In this document: positions 19,451-30,602 of the stretch, piece after piece
Layout: each line of letters begins with the position of its first letter
Position numbering within the stretch: position 1 is the stretch's first letter
Notes under the pieces: generated by a model
The model's input: the letters and a program-made list of their open reading frames with translations, nothing else
The model's database searches: none
Told to the model about the DNA's origin: nothing
Made by a program: the position numbers and the translations under genes
Assembly (NCBI RefSeq): GCF_002266465.3
Contig: NZ_CP029427.2
Span: 5,520,501 to 5,584,500 of the forward strand
Direction: 5' to 3'
DNA: 64,000 bases
From: Bradyrhizobium symbiodeficiens
GTDB lineage: Bacteria; Pseudomonadota; Alphaproteobacteria; Rhizobiales; Xanthobacteraceae

Positions 19451-20926
19451 CTAGCGCGCGAGCCGGTCAAGACGCTCCGCCAGGGGATCGTCGCCGCTCG
19501 CGATGCGATCGTTCGTGATCAGCAGCAGGCGATCGCGGCCTGCGGCCGAGTCCCAATGCGGCAGGTCGGGACCGTTGGGATCGCCGCTCCTGGCGAAGTT
19601 GATCCAATAGGACCGCATGCGGCTGGCGACCTCGCGATCGGCTCGCGAGAAGATGCCCGCTCCGGGCACGCCTTCCGCACCGAAGATGAACTGCAGCTCG
19701 CGCCCGTGCCCAGCCCCGGGATTGCCGCGACGCGCCTCGGGCACATAGGCGAAGCGATAGCGAAAGGTCGCCCCGCCACTTGCGGCGTGCAGGCGCGCCA
19801 GCAGTCTTGCGGGCTCGGAGAAGACCTTATCGGAGTAGAACCTCACCGCGATATCCGTCGGACTGGCGAGAGAAGGCTCGGCGAGATCGGGATAGAGCTT
19901 GCGCAGATCATCGATCGTGAGGCCTGACGCTGCAAGCTCCTGCCTGGTATCGAACTCGCCGTCGAAACCGGTCTCGTCGTCGTTCGAGCCGATCATCAGG
20001 GCCATGCGGCTTTGGTGTCCGGCCGCAAAGCCTGCAGCGATATCCTCGGTCACCAGGGCTCCATCCATCATCGGCGCGAAGCCGTGCCGCGATTGCTCCA
20101 GGAGACGGCTTTCGGCGGCCAGCAGGCGTCGCGGTTCGGCGGCGCGCAAATCCGCCTCCGGTCCAAGCGCCGCCACGAACTGCCGGCCGATAGCTTCCGC
20201 CTCCTGCGACGATCGCAACCGCGCCCGGGCGGGGATCGATTGCAGAATGGCTTTCTTGAACAGGCCGCGCGATTGCGCGGACAACATCAGCAGCGCGATC
20301 GATGTCGCGCCTGCGCCGCTGCCAAACAAGGTGACGTTATCAGCATCGCCGCCGAAGGCTGCGATGTTGTCATGAACCCAATGCAGCGCGGCGATCTGGT
20401 CCATCAGGCCGTAATTGCCGGAGCCGCCGTCCGTCAGCGCGGGATCAGCGAGCCAGCCAAGCACTCCAAGGCGGTAATTCACGGTGACCACGATGAGGCC
20501 GGCCTGCGCCAGCCTGGCACCGTCGAACAGCCGCTCATTCGCGGTGCCACTGACGAAGCCGCCGCCGTGGATGAACATCATCACCGGCAGCGGCCCGTCG
20601 ACCCCGAAGGGACGGAACACGTTCAGCGTCAGGCAATCCTCGCTCGCATCAGGCAACGACTGTTGAAGGCACGGCGCGCCGTACTGGTAGGCGGTGTGCA
20701 TCTCCGAACTTTCCGGCGCCGGCTGCGGCGGGCGCCAGCGCAGCGCGCCGAGCGGCGGCTCGGCGTAGGCCAGTCCCTTGAACGAGGCCACCTCGCCTTC
20801 GACGGCACCGAGCATTTGTCCTTCACGCGTCAGCGCGAATGGAAACTGTCCGACCGGCTGCGCCACGGCCGAGCCGGCGCAGCACAGGACAATGGAGGCC
20901 GCAAGAAGCGCGAGCAAGGATCGCAT
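19451..20926 (-). CDS. Type B carboxylesterase-like protein without the nucleophile serine
   Basis: A 491-residue exported protein (signal MRSLLALLAASIVLCCAGSA, cleavage after VAQ) with the whole type B carboxylesterase fold: oxyanion-hole FIHGGGF at 118-124, EDCLTLNVFRP, and catalytic-His region GAGHGREL (His407). In the nucleophile elbow the family GESAG is replaced by Gly202-Ser-Gly-Ala-Gly206, so position 204 is Gly instead of Ser; the bases read GGC AGC GGC GCA GGC. Either the protein is a non-catalytic relative or Ser203 substitutes from a shifted position. No frameshift or other damage is seen. Confidence 0.82.
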   Translation of the reverse strand: MRSLLALLAASIVLCCAGSAVAQPVGQFPFALTREGQMLGAVEGEVASFKGLAYAEPPLGALRWRPPQPAPESSEMHTAYQYGAPCLQQSLPDASEDCLTLNVFRPFGVDGPLPVMMFIHGGGFVSGTANERLFDGARLAQAGLIVVTVNYRLGVLGWLADPALTDGGSGNYGLMDQIAALHWVHDNIAAFGGDADNVTLFGSGAGATSIALLMLSAQSRGLFKKAILQSIPARARLRSSQEAEAIGRQFVAALGPEADLRAAEPRRLLAAESRLLEQSRHGFAPMMDGALVTEDIAAGFAAGHQSRMALMIGSNDDETGFDGEFDTRQELAASGLTIDDLRKLYPDLAEPSLASPTDIAVRFYSDKVFSEPARLLARLHAASGGATFRYRFAYVPEARRGNPGAGHGRELQFIFGAEGVPGAGIFSRADREVASRMRSYWINFARSGDPNGPDLPHWDSAAGRDRLLLITNDRIASGDDPLAERLDRLAR

Positions 20927-21002
20927 CTTCGGAGCATCCCGATGCGCGGAAAGGTCCCCGTGAGGTTAAGTCCGGAGCGCGCCGAGAGGCAAGCCTTTCG
21001 GC

Positions 21003-21215
21003 TCACGCACCACGCTTTGCGAGAATCTCCGCCAGCGCGTGCCGCGCGACGATGCCGAGCTCGCCGAGCGTGGAGTGCCCCGCTTGCGCGGCCTCGATCA
21101 AGCGCTCGGCGATGAATCTGCGGCTGTCGTGATCGCCGCCGTGCGGCAATTGCCGGCACGTCTCCTCAAGGACGACGTCCATGTTGGCTTTGGTCCGCTC
21201 ACTCAACTCTGGCAT
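21003..21215 (-). CDS. Small helical protein of unknown function
   Basis: A 70-residue, largely helical protein (MPELSERTKANMDVVLEETC...). Its pattern (ERLIEAAQAGHSTLGELGIVARHALAEIL) is regular and protein-like, and similar small proteins occur in Bradyrhizobium (from memory). Starts at 21215 or, less likely, at the internal ATG 21182. It shares no operon with the esterase-like gene on the same strand beyond a 76-nt gap. Confidence 0.55.
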   Translation of the reverse strand: MPELSERTKANMDVVLEETCRQLPHGGDHDSRRFIAERLIEAAQAGHSTLGELGIVARHALAEILAKRGA

Positions 21216-21443
21216 GACGCTCGATCGCTACGCGTGGCTTGTAGCCGCAAGCATACACAGATGGACCGGGCATGATTACCCCGGGTCATCACGGCCATTG
21301 TGCATCGCGGTGCGTGTAGCGCCGCAACGTTCAATTGGCCTTGATGCCGCCGCAAACGACTACCGAAGATTGCACTTGCTCTGATGACAAGCCGACCCTG
21401 CAGCGATAGCCTGCCGGCAAAACAAAACATTCGGGAGGATGCC

Positions 21444-24110
<2,667 letters not shown>

Positions 24111-24120
24111 TTGCGAGAAG

Positions 24121-24146
24121 GCAGCCGGGAACCTTTTCCCGGCTGC
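24121..24146 (+). terminator. Hairpin terminator after the oxygenase-hydrolase fusion
   Basis: GCAGCCGGGAA (24121-24131) pairs perfectly over 11 bp with TTCCCGGCTGC (24136-24146) around a CCTT loop, 10 nt after the stop. No long T-run follows. Confidence 0.58.
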
Positions 24147-24239
24147 CGGGTTGTGGGTCAGGCATTGGGATCCAACGTTTGGTGTGAGCCCCGGCACGTA
24201 GATCCGCGTGCTGGGGTGTTTTTTGCGTGAGGCGGAGCG

Positions 24240-24512
24240 ATGGCGGACGTGGTTGCGGAGTCGAAGGTCGATTTCGGTGCGCATGCACGCCTGCATAAAT
24301 GGCCATCGCTGGCAAACCAGCGCCGGCCGGACCGGGAGCCTTACCAGGTCAGTGAAGGCACCCTCGACCAGTGCATCTCGGCGTTCATGGAAAAGCCGGC
24401 GGCGACCCGGCATCTCTATGAGATCCGGACAGCGGCGCAGCCGCCGCTCGTGACCGGCATCCTCTCCCCCGAACACGTCATCGAGCTCTCGCGCTGGAGA
24501 GAATTTCTCTGA
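24240..24512 (+). CDS. Protein of unknown function, 90 residues
   Basis: An unrecognised soluble protein (MADVVAESKVDFGAHARLHKW...SRWREFL). It has no signal or membrane segment; a mid region SEGTLDQCISAFMEKPAATRHLYEIRT looks helical and ordered. The ATG at 24240 is preceded by GAGGCGGAG. It is followed 76 nt later by another small unknown gene on the same strand, with which it may form a unit. Confidence 0.55.
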   Translation: MADVVAESKVDFGAHARLHKWPSLANQRRPDREPYQVSEGTLDQCISAFMEKPAATRHLYEIRTAAQPPLVTGILSPEHVIELSRWREFL

Positions 24513-24588
24513 CGGCACTTCACCTGCAGGCGCGCTGGAACCTTCGGCCGGTTTTTCCCGTTGGTGGAGATCGGAAGCCAAGGCGTGA

Positions 24589-24903
24589 GTGCCCGATATG
24601 CTCGAAGCTGGCGTGCCATCCCCGGTCGTGCCCTACGGCGCAGACAAGACCCTGTTCGTGGTGATCGATCGCCTCGACCAAGCGAGAGAGATTCGCATCG
24701 AACGAAGCGATCTCGAAGCCACGATCGGCGAGCTCGTCGCCGGCTGCTTCAACGACCCCATCAAGGTGATTTCGTTCAACACGCTCGAACATTGGATGAA
24801 GGACATCTCGACCGATGTCGCCGGCGAGCTCAAGGCGCGCTGCGATATCGACGGCGTGACGCTGCCCGACTATCTCAGCGACTTCGTCGAGAGCCATAGC
24901 TGA
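24589..24903 (+). CDS. Protein of unknown function, 104 residues
   Basis: A soluble acidic protein (TLFVVIDRLDQAREIRIERSD...LKARCDIDGVTLPDYLSDFVESHS) with alternating strand and helix character. I do not recognise a family. The start is GTG 24589 (AAGG five bases upstream) or ATG 24598. A 10-bp hairpin at 24947-24970 separates it from the tiny convergent gene at 24988. Confidence 0.6.
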   Translation: MPDMLEAGVPSPVVPYGADKTLFVVIDRLDQAREIRIERSDLEATIGELVAGCFNDPIKVISFNTLEHWMKDISTDVAGELKARCDIDGVTLPDYLSDFVESHS

Positions 24904-24946
24904 AGTGAATTGGCTGAGTGAATTCGCCGGTTTGCGCAGACAACAA

Positions 24947-24970
24947 AAAGCGCCGCTTGCGCGGCGCTTT
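24947..24970. terminator. Bidirectional rho-independent terminator
   Basis: AAAGCGCCGC (24947-24956) and GCGGCGCTTT (24961-24970) form a perfect 10-bp stem around TTGC, flanked by A-rich sequence on the left and T-rich on the right. It sits between two convergent genes and should stop transcription from both. Confidence 0.75.
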
Positions 24971-24987
24971 CGTGTGATCTGGTCAGC

Positions 24988-25074
24988 TTAGTGATGCCAG
25001 AACAATGCCAGCAGCAGAACGATCGGCAGCGGCACGCCAAGCAACCAAAGCAAAGCACCTCGTCCAAAGCCCAT
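24988..25074 (-). CDS. 28-residue hydrophobic small protein
   Basis: A complete reading frame of 28 codons: MGFGRGALLWLLGVPLPIVL and a tail ending ALFWHH. One transmembrane helix occupies about residues 7-25, ended by two histidines. A very strong Shine-Dalgarno (GGAGGAGGAATTC) sits directly before the ATG at 25074, and a bidirectional terminator follows the stop, so it is organised as an independent gene. I recall very similar hydrophobic mini-proteins in other rhizobia but cannot name a family. Membrane location is likely; function unknown. Confidence 0.7.
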   Translation of the reverse strand: MGFGRGALLWLLGVPLPIVLLLALFWHH

Positions 25075-25175
25075 GAATTCCTCCTCCTCATGCACTGCCA
25101 ACATGACGCAGGAGAGGCGAACAAGTTCCGCGCTTCGTAGCGAGGGCGAATGCGCTCAGCGCATGGACGCGGGAG

Positions 25176-25331
25176 TCAGGCGCGGCGGTGCCTGCCGGCG
25201 ATGACCTCGATCTCGCGGCGACGCTCGCCCGCGAAGCTCAGCAGCCTTTCGATCGTCAGCGCATCCGTGATCCGTTTGGCGAGCCGCTCGGCGTGCGCAG
25301 CCTGATCTTCGAGATACTGGATCGTGTTCAA
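25176..25331 (-). CDS. 51-residue charged helical small protein
   Basis: A TTG-initiated frame (25331) with GGGAGG about six bases upstream encodes a 51-residue, strongly charged, amphipathic helical protein (MNTIQYLEDQAAHAERLAKR, middle TIERLLSFAGERRREIEVI, ending RHRRA). The spacing of hydrophobic residues suggests helix packing or a coiled coil. I do not recognise the family. The TTG start makes the exact N-terminus uncertain. Confidence 0.55.
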   Translation of the reverse strand: MNTIQYLEDQAAHAERLAKRITDALTIERLLSFAGERRREIEVIAGRHRRA

Positions 25332-25448
25332 GGGCCGCCTCCCGAGAGGGCGCCGAACCCGGAGCCCCCGACTTGTTGGACAGCCATGGTGCGACAGAGC
25401 GGCTAACAGCCGGTTAAGTACGGCGGGTCGAGTTCGACGGAGTTTGCC

Positions 25449-25967
25449 TCACTGCACGACGTCGAGCCGGACATTGGTGATGCCCCTGTCGACCATGCCG
25501 AGGGCCTCGGCTGCGGACGGCGAGATGTCGACGACGCGGCCGCGAACATAGGGACCGCGGTCGTTGACCCTGACGGTCACGAAGCGGCCGGAGGACACGT
25601 CGGTGACGCGCAGCTTCGTGCCGAACGGCAAGCTCGGATGGGCCGCGGTCAATTGGTTCTTGTCGAACTTCTCGCCGCTCGCGGTCTCGGTGTCCGAATA
25701 GAAGCTGGCGACGCCATGCGAAGCGGTCTGCTTTGCATCGCCATCGGGAATGCGCACCCGGCTGATCGGGCGTCGATGCAGCGCCGCCACCTTGTGCGGC
25801 CGTTCCACCGCAGCGTGCCGGCCGGTCGCCGCGAGATCGGCCTTCTGGCGGCCGGCCGGCGATTGCGCGCAGGCGGCGAGCGAGGCGGCACCGACGATGG
25901 CCAGCAGCAGCCGGCTCGAGGTTGCCAATGAAATCCGGGCAGTTTCGGCACGTGCAATGCAAGACAT
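25449..25967 (-). CDS. RlpA-family septal ring lipoprotein
   Basis: A 172-residue lipoprotein. The signal (LLLAIVGAASLAAC) ends in a lipobox with Cys for lipidation. After a basic linker (residues about 40-80) comes the double-psi beta-barrel of RlpA: GVASFYSDTETASGEKFD, LPFGTKLRV and TVRVNDRGPYVRGRVVDIS. RlpA enzymes cleave peptidoglycan glycan strands lacking stem peptides, usually at the septum; no SPOR domain is present here. The ATG at 25967 has GGAGGG upstream. It is longer and better conserved than the relative at 13490-13801. Confidence 0.82.
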   Translation of the reverse strand: MSCIARAETARISLATSSRLLLAIVGAASLAACAQSPAGRQKADLAATGRHAAVERPHKVAALHRRPISRVRIPDGDAKQTASHGVASFYSDTETASGEKFDKNQLTAAHPSLPFGTKLRVTDVSSGRFVTVRVNDRGPYVRGRVVDISPSAAEALGMVDRGITNVRLDVVQ

Positions 25968-26215
25968 GATGCGCCCTCCGAATGATGCGGAGTTTCGGTG
26001 GGCAATGAGGGCAGAACCTTGTCGGAACAAAAGCGGGCCTGAGGCCGCCGCCGTTTCGCGTCAGCTGTGACGATTCCACCACAGTGACGCGTCCTGAATC
26101 GGGACAGACAGCCCCGAGCCGGCCCCCACGCAGCGAAATCAGGCGCCCAGCGAAAGCCTGGCGAGCGCCTGACCGGATCGCGCTCCGGCGCCGATCAACT
26201 GTCGGCTGAGCGGCC

Positions 26216-27868
26216 TCAGTAATGCGGCTCGTACATCTGCGACTGAACGAGAGCCTTGACGTCGTTGGGCGCGGGTCCGTCGGCGAGCCCGCGTTGATAG
26301 GCGACGTCGGCAACGGCCGCGGCGATGCGGATCGAGACCTCGCGGATGCGCGGCAGGGCCGGATAGAGGCTGCCCTGCGCAAGATCCTCCTTGCCGACGC
26401 AATCGGCGAGCGTGTGGGCCGCCGCCATGAACATCTCGTCGGTCACCAGCTTCGAGCCGCTGGCGATCACGCCGAGGCCGACGCCGGGGAAGATGTAGGA
26501 GTTGTTGCCCTGGCGCGGCACGAAGCTGCGGCCGTTGAGCTTGACCGGATCATACGGGCTGCCGCAGGCGAACAGCGCGCGCCCTTCGGTGTAGCGATAG
26601 GCATCCTCCGCCGAGCATTCCGCCTTCGAGGTCGGGTTGGAGAGCGCGAACACGATCGGCTGCTCGTTGAGCTCGGCCATCGTCTTGAGCACCTCGGGCG
26701 TGAAGGCGCCACCAACCGCGGCAACGCCGATGATCGCCGTCGGCTTGAGCGTCTTGATCGCGGTGAGGAAGTCGGCGATCGGCGCCTGGTCGGAATGGGC
26801 ATAGCGGAGCTTGTGACCGTGGAGGCCTTCGCGACTGCCGACGACGAGTCCGCGGGAATCCACCAGCCAGTTGCGCCGGAGTGCTTCGGCTTCCGAGGCG
26901 CCCTCCGCCATCATGGCAGAGACCACGAGATCGGCGATGCCGGTCGCGGCCTCTCCTGCGCCGAGAAACAGGATGCGCTGATCCTTCAGCTTGCCGCCAT
27001 TGACACGCAGCGCCGAGAACAGGCCGGCCAGCGCCACCGCCGCGGTGCCCTGGATGTCGTCGTTGAAGACGCAGGCTTCATCGCGATATTTGTGCAGCAG
27101 CTTGAACGCCGAATGATTGGCGAAATCCTCGAACTGGATCAGCACGCCCGGAAAGGTCTTTCGCGCGGCTTGCATGAATTCGTCGACGAAGCTGTCGTAG
27201 GCTTCGCCGGTCAGCCGCCGCTCGCGCAGGCCGAGATAATAGGGATCGTTCAGCAGCTCTTCGTTGTTGGTGCCGACGTCGAGCACGACAGGCAGGCAGG
27301 CTTCCGGATGCACGCCGGCGCAGGCCGAATAAAGCGACAGCTTGCCGACGGGAATCCCCATGCCGTTGGCGCCGAGATCGCCAAGCCCCAGGATGCGCTC
27401 GCCGTCGGTGACGACGATCAGCTTGGCCTGATAGGGCCAGTTCTTCAGCAGCTCGGCGATCTGGCCGCGGTCGCGCGAGGAGATGAACATGCCGCGCGGC
27501 CGCTGGAAGATCAGGCCGTATTTCTGGCAGGCCAGCCCGACCGTCGGGGTGTAGATGATCGGCTGGATCTCGTCGATATTGTCGACGACGACGCGGAAGA
27601 ACAGCGCCTCGTTGCGGTCATGCAGCGCGTTCAGCGCGACGTATTTTTCCAGGTCCGTGGGCAGCGTGCGCAGATTGGTGAGGACGCGCTGCGCCTGCGT
27701 CTCCATCGTCAGCACGCAAGGCGGCAACAGGCCGCGCAGGCCGAGGGCCTCGCGCTCCGCTTCCGTGAAGGCGGTGCCCTTGTTGAGCAGGGGATCGCGC
27801 AGCAGCGCCATGCCTTGCGGCGAATTGGACGATTTCGATTGGGCAACGACCCGGGCAGGTCTATTCAC
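26216..27868 (-). CDS. NAD-dependent malic enzyme
   Basis: A 550-residue malic enzyme of the large, non-PTA class, converting malate to pyruvate, CO2 and NADH. Visible hallmarks are YTPTVGLACQKYG, LGLGDLGANGMGIPVGKL, the metal-binding LDVGTNNEELLNDP and FEDFANHSAF, the FNDDIQGTAAVALAG signature and the nucleotide-binding FLGAGEAATGIADL. The GTG at 27868 follows TTGGGGGAA at good spacing; a TTG at 27880 is the alternative and adds four residues. In rhizobia malic enzyme feeds pyruvate to respiration of dicarboxylates. It stands alone. Confidence 0.92.
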   Translation of the reverse strand: MNRPARVVAQSKSSNSPQGMALLRDPLLNKGTAFTEAEREALGLRGLLPPCVLTMETQAQRVLTNLRTLPTDLEKYVALNALHDRNEALFFRVVVDNIDEIQPIIYTPTVGLACQKYGLIFQRPRGMFISSRDRGQIAELLKNWPYQAKLIVVTDGERILGLGDLGANGMGIPVGKLSLYSACAGVHPEACLPVVLDVGTNNEELLNDPYYLGLRERRLTGEAYDSFVDEFMQAARKTFPGVLIQFEDFANHSAFKLLHKYRDEACVFNDDIQGTAAVALAGLFSALRVNGGKLKDQRILFLGAGEAATGIADLVVSAMMAEGASEAEALRRNWLVDSRGLVVGSREGLHGHKLRYAHSDQAPIADFLTAIKTLKPTAIIGVAAVGGAFTPEVLKTMAELNEQPIVFALSNPTSKAECSAEDAYRYTEGRALFACGSPYDPVKLNGRSFVPRQGNNSYIFPGVGLGVIASGSKLVTDEMFMAAAHTLADCVGKEDLAQGSLYPALPRIREVSIRIAAAVADVAYQRGLADGPAPNDVKALVQSQMYEPHY

Positions 27869-28262
27869 AAATTCCCCCAAGGAGCTTCACATTGAACCTG
27901 TGTACATTGTCGACCAGCGTTCCATTGAGATCAAGGACGTAGCGACTGAGACGCCGATTGTGATCTCGCACCGCAGCGAGATTTCTCGCGAACGAGAACG
28001 AACGAGAACGCCATCGCGCGGCAAAAGATTAATGCCGCAGAGCCACCGCCCATGGAGAGCGCGGCACGCGGGCCTCAGGAAGGCCGGTGGTCATCGCAAA
28101 CGGTATCATCAGAGTGATCGCGCGCGACGGAAACGGCCGGGCGCCGAGCACAACGCCCCCCAGCCCGCATCGTTCACGCGCTCCTCCTTTTGCCGTCCGC
28201 ATGTTGCCAGCGGAGTGAACGCCGCCACAATGCGCCAAGGCAAGCGGGAAGTCGCCCAGCGA
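27869..28262. other. Intergenic region upstream of the malic enzyme gene
   Basis: About 390 nt without a convincing gene. It should hold the malic enzyme promoter (minus strand) and the end of the mechanosensitive channel transcript. Short open frames have no ribosome binding site or protein-like composition. The tandem AACGAGAACG is the only clear sequence feature. Confidence 0.5.
27991..28010. repeat. 10-bp tandem duplication
   Basis: AACGAGAACG occurs twice in direct succession inside the 390-nt region between the malic enzyme and the mechanosensitive channel genes, about 120 nt upstream of the malic enzyme start. It could be a binding site or chance. Confidence 0.35.
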
Positions 28263-30602
28263 TCAGCCGGCCGCGCGCCGCGGCGTCAGATTGGCGGCGC
28301 TATCGGCCGGCGGCGCGATGTGCATCAGGATGGTCTGGGTCGCGGACGCGACATTGATGCCGTTCTGCTGGAAGCGCAGCTTCATGCGGCGATTGAATTC
28401 GCGCTGGACCGGCCAGCGCCCGGCTTCGGTGCAGCGGATCTGGCCGACGATCGACACCATCGCGCCATCGACCTTGTCGATGCCCCAGAGATCGAGGTCG
28501 CCGCGGATCAGGGGCCGGAATTCGGGCTCGCGGCGCATCTCCTCGACGATGTCCTTGAGGATCTGGCCGGCTCGATCGGTGTCTTCCTTGTAGGCGACGT
28601 TGACGCTGACCGAGGCGTTGCCGGCTCCGCGGCTGGCATTGGTGATGGTCGTGACCGCGCTGAACGGCACGATGTGCACCGCGCCGTCGCCTGCGCGCAG
28701 GCGAATCGTTCGAATGGAAACATTCTCGACCACGCCCGAAAGCCCGGACACGCTGACATTGTCGCCGACCTGGACCGTGTTCTCCAGCAGCAGGAACAGC
28801 CCGGTGATGAGATCCTGCACCAGCTTCTGCGAGCCGAAGCCGATGGCAATACCGACGATGCCGGCGCCCGCCAAAAGCGGCGCGACGTTGACACCGATCT
28901 CGCTCAGCGCGGTGAGGCCGACGACGGTGGCGATCAGGCACAGCAGCGCGGTGCGCAGCATCGGCTGGAAGGTGCGCAGGCGGGCAGCGCGCGCATAGTG
29001 CCCGTCCCGTGACAGCGTGTTGATCTGGCGGTCCAGCAGCGCGTTGCCGGCCTCCCAGATCGCGGCAGCAACCAACACGGCGAGGCCGATCGTCACCACG
29101 GCCGAGATCAGCCGGCTACCGATCTGGCCGCCATAGAACCAGACGATGGCATCCACACCCCAGACTTCGAGCACGGCGACGAAGCCGATGAAGGCGATCA
29201 CGCCGGAGACAATTCTGCGCAGCAGCGGCAGATAGCGGTTGGCGCGGATCTCCAGGCCCGGAAATCGCTGCAGGATCTCCGGCCTGATGCGGAAGCCGCG
29301 GTCGATCAGGCTCAGCGTCAGTACGATGGCGACGCGGGTGATCAGGGCGACTGCGATGGTGCCGACGAAATATTGCAGCAGCAGCGAATAGCCGTTGCGG
29401 ATGTTGAGCGCCCACACCGCCCATAGCGCGAGATCGAGCGCAATGGCAAGATAATGCCAGCCGCCAGCGATGCGGTTGCGCAGGCGCGCGGCGATGCCCT
29501 GCCGGTCGGCCGGCGCCCGGATCGCTTCGGCAACCTGCCGGCGGCATTGCAGGATGATGACGACGACGAAGAGGTGCACCACCAGCATCACCATGCGCAG
29601 CAGCGCGGCATAGCCGGCACGATGCAGACCGAGCAGCAGCGCCACATTGGCAAAGGCGATGCCGGAGACGCCGACGCCGACGATGCGGCGGGCCCAGATC
29701 TCGACATAAGCCGCGGTTTCGGCCCGCACCGGGAACAGGCCGAAGGGTCCGGCCAGCGCCCGAACCAGGCAGATGAGCCCGCGCGAGAACGCATAAGCGT
29801 TGACGACGGCGAGGATCACGAGGCGAACCGTCGTGGGCTCGCCGAGCTCGGTGCCGATCAGCGCCGTGGCAACGCCCACAAAGACGAGTACGGGAAGGAG
29901 TTCGAGGAGGAAGCGCCCCAGCACGAAAGGCAGCCGCAGCACGATCTGCCAGGCGCGCGCGAGGCTGTGACGCCGCTTGCTCAGTTCGGGCGCAGGGGTG
30001 ACATCGGCAACCGACGACGGCGGATCGGCAATCGGCAGCACCTGCGCGGGCAGATGCGCGGTTTGCGGCACGCGTCCCTCCAGGAAGGCAACCGGGCGAC
30101 GGATCAGGCGGAACAGCACCCATTCGGCCGCGAGCCCGCAACCCACCACCAATGCAAGCTTCCAGGCGATCTCGATCAGAAGGTTATAGGCCGCGGGATC
30201 ATTCGCAGTCCGCACGATCCAGTAATAGAACGCCGGGAAATGCGTGATCGTCCGCGCCACGCTGGCGATCTGGCTCGAAATGTCGCCGATCTCCTCCGAC
30301 ACCGTAAGCAGGAGCTGCGCACCGAGACCGTCGGCCGAGAGCGGGATCGGCGACTTCTGCTCGGGCGCGGGCGGCGCAGGCTGCTGCTGACCGGACGCAT
30401 TGGCGATCACCCGCAGCGTATCGATCATCTGCGTCCGCTTCTTGTCGTCCTGAAGCGTCTCCAGCGCGCGCCTGGCTTCGTCGGGCGACAGCGCGGCGGC
30501 ATTGTTCGTCGCCGGCCGAGGCGTTTCGGCGCTGACAGCTGAGAGAGAGGAGATCGCGAGGAAGAGAGCGGCGAGGAGCGCCGGGGCAAGCTTATGCGAC
30601 AC
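28263..30602 (-). CDS. Large MscS-family mechanosensitive channel
   Basis: A 779-residue MscK/YbdG-like channel protein. A signal peptide (MSHKLAPALLAALFLAISSL, ending SAVSA) precedes a periplasmic domain with a helical stretch (DEARRALETLQDDKKRTQ), then roughly ten membrane helices and the C-terminal MscS module: GAGIVGIAIGFGSQKLVQD (pore helix), LENTVQVGDNVSV, GVVENVSIRTIRLR and VPFSAV. Such channels release solutes on hypo-osmotic shock. The GTG at 30602 has CAGGAG at ideal spacing and begins the signal peptide; the frame is open further upstream. Confidence 0.88.
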   Translation of the reverse strand: MSHKLAPALLAALFLAISSLSAVSAETPRPATNNAAALSPDEARRALETLQDDKKRTQMIDTLRVIANASGQQQPAPPAPEQKSPIPLSADGLGAQLLLTVSEEIGDISSQIASVARTITHFPAFYYWIVRTANDPAAYNLLIEIAWKLALVVGCGLAAEWVLFRLIRRPVAFLEGRVPQTAHLPAQVLPIADPPSSVADVTPAPELSKRRHSLARAWQIVLRLPFVLGRFLLELLPVLVFVGVATALIGTELGEPTTVRLVILAVVNAYAFSRGLICLVRALAGPFGLFPVRAETAAYVEIWARRIVGVGVSGIAFANVALLLGLHRAGYAALLRMVMLVVHLFVVVIILQCRRQVAEAIRAPADRQGIAARLRNRIAGGWHYLAIALDLALWAVWALNIRNGYSLLLQYFVGTIAVALITRVAIVLTLSLIDRGFRIRPEILQRFPGLEIRANRYLPLLRRIVSGVIAFIGFVAVLEVWGVDAIVWFYGGQIGSRLISAVVTIGLAVLVAAAIWEAGNALLDRQINTLSRDGHYARAARLRTFQPMLRTALLCLIATVVGLTALSEIGVNVAPLLAGAGIVGIAIGFGSQKLVQDLITGLFLLLENTVQVGDNVSVSGLSGVVENVSIRTIRLRAGDGAVHIVPFSAVTTITNASRGAGNASVSVNVAYKEDTDRAGQILKDIVEEMRREPEFRPLIRGDLDLWGIDKVDGAMVSIVGQIRCTEAGRWPVQREFNRRMKLRFQQNGINVASATQTILMHIAPPADSAANLTPRRAAG

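Noticed and set aside
26222..27895. 557-codon open frame on the plus strand opposite the malic enzyme
   Set aside because: Antisense of a well-conserved enzyme; low-complexity Arg/Gly/Ala/His composition and no ribosome site.
28029..28238. Small open frame in the malic enzyme upstream region
   Set aside because: 69 codons, no ribosome binding site, composition unlike neighbours.
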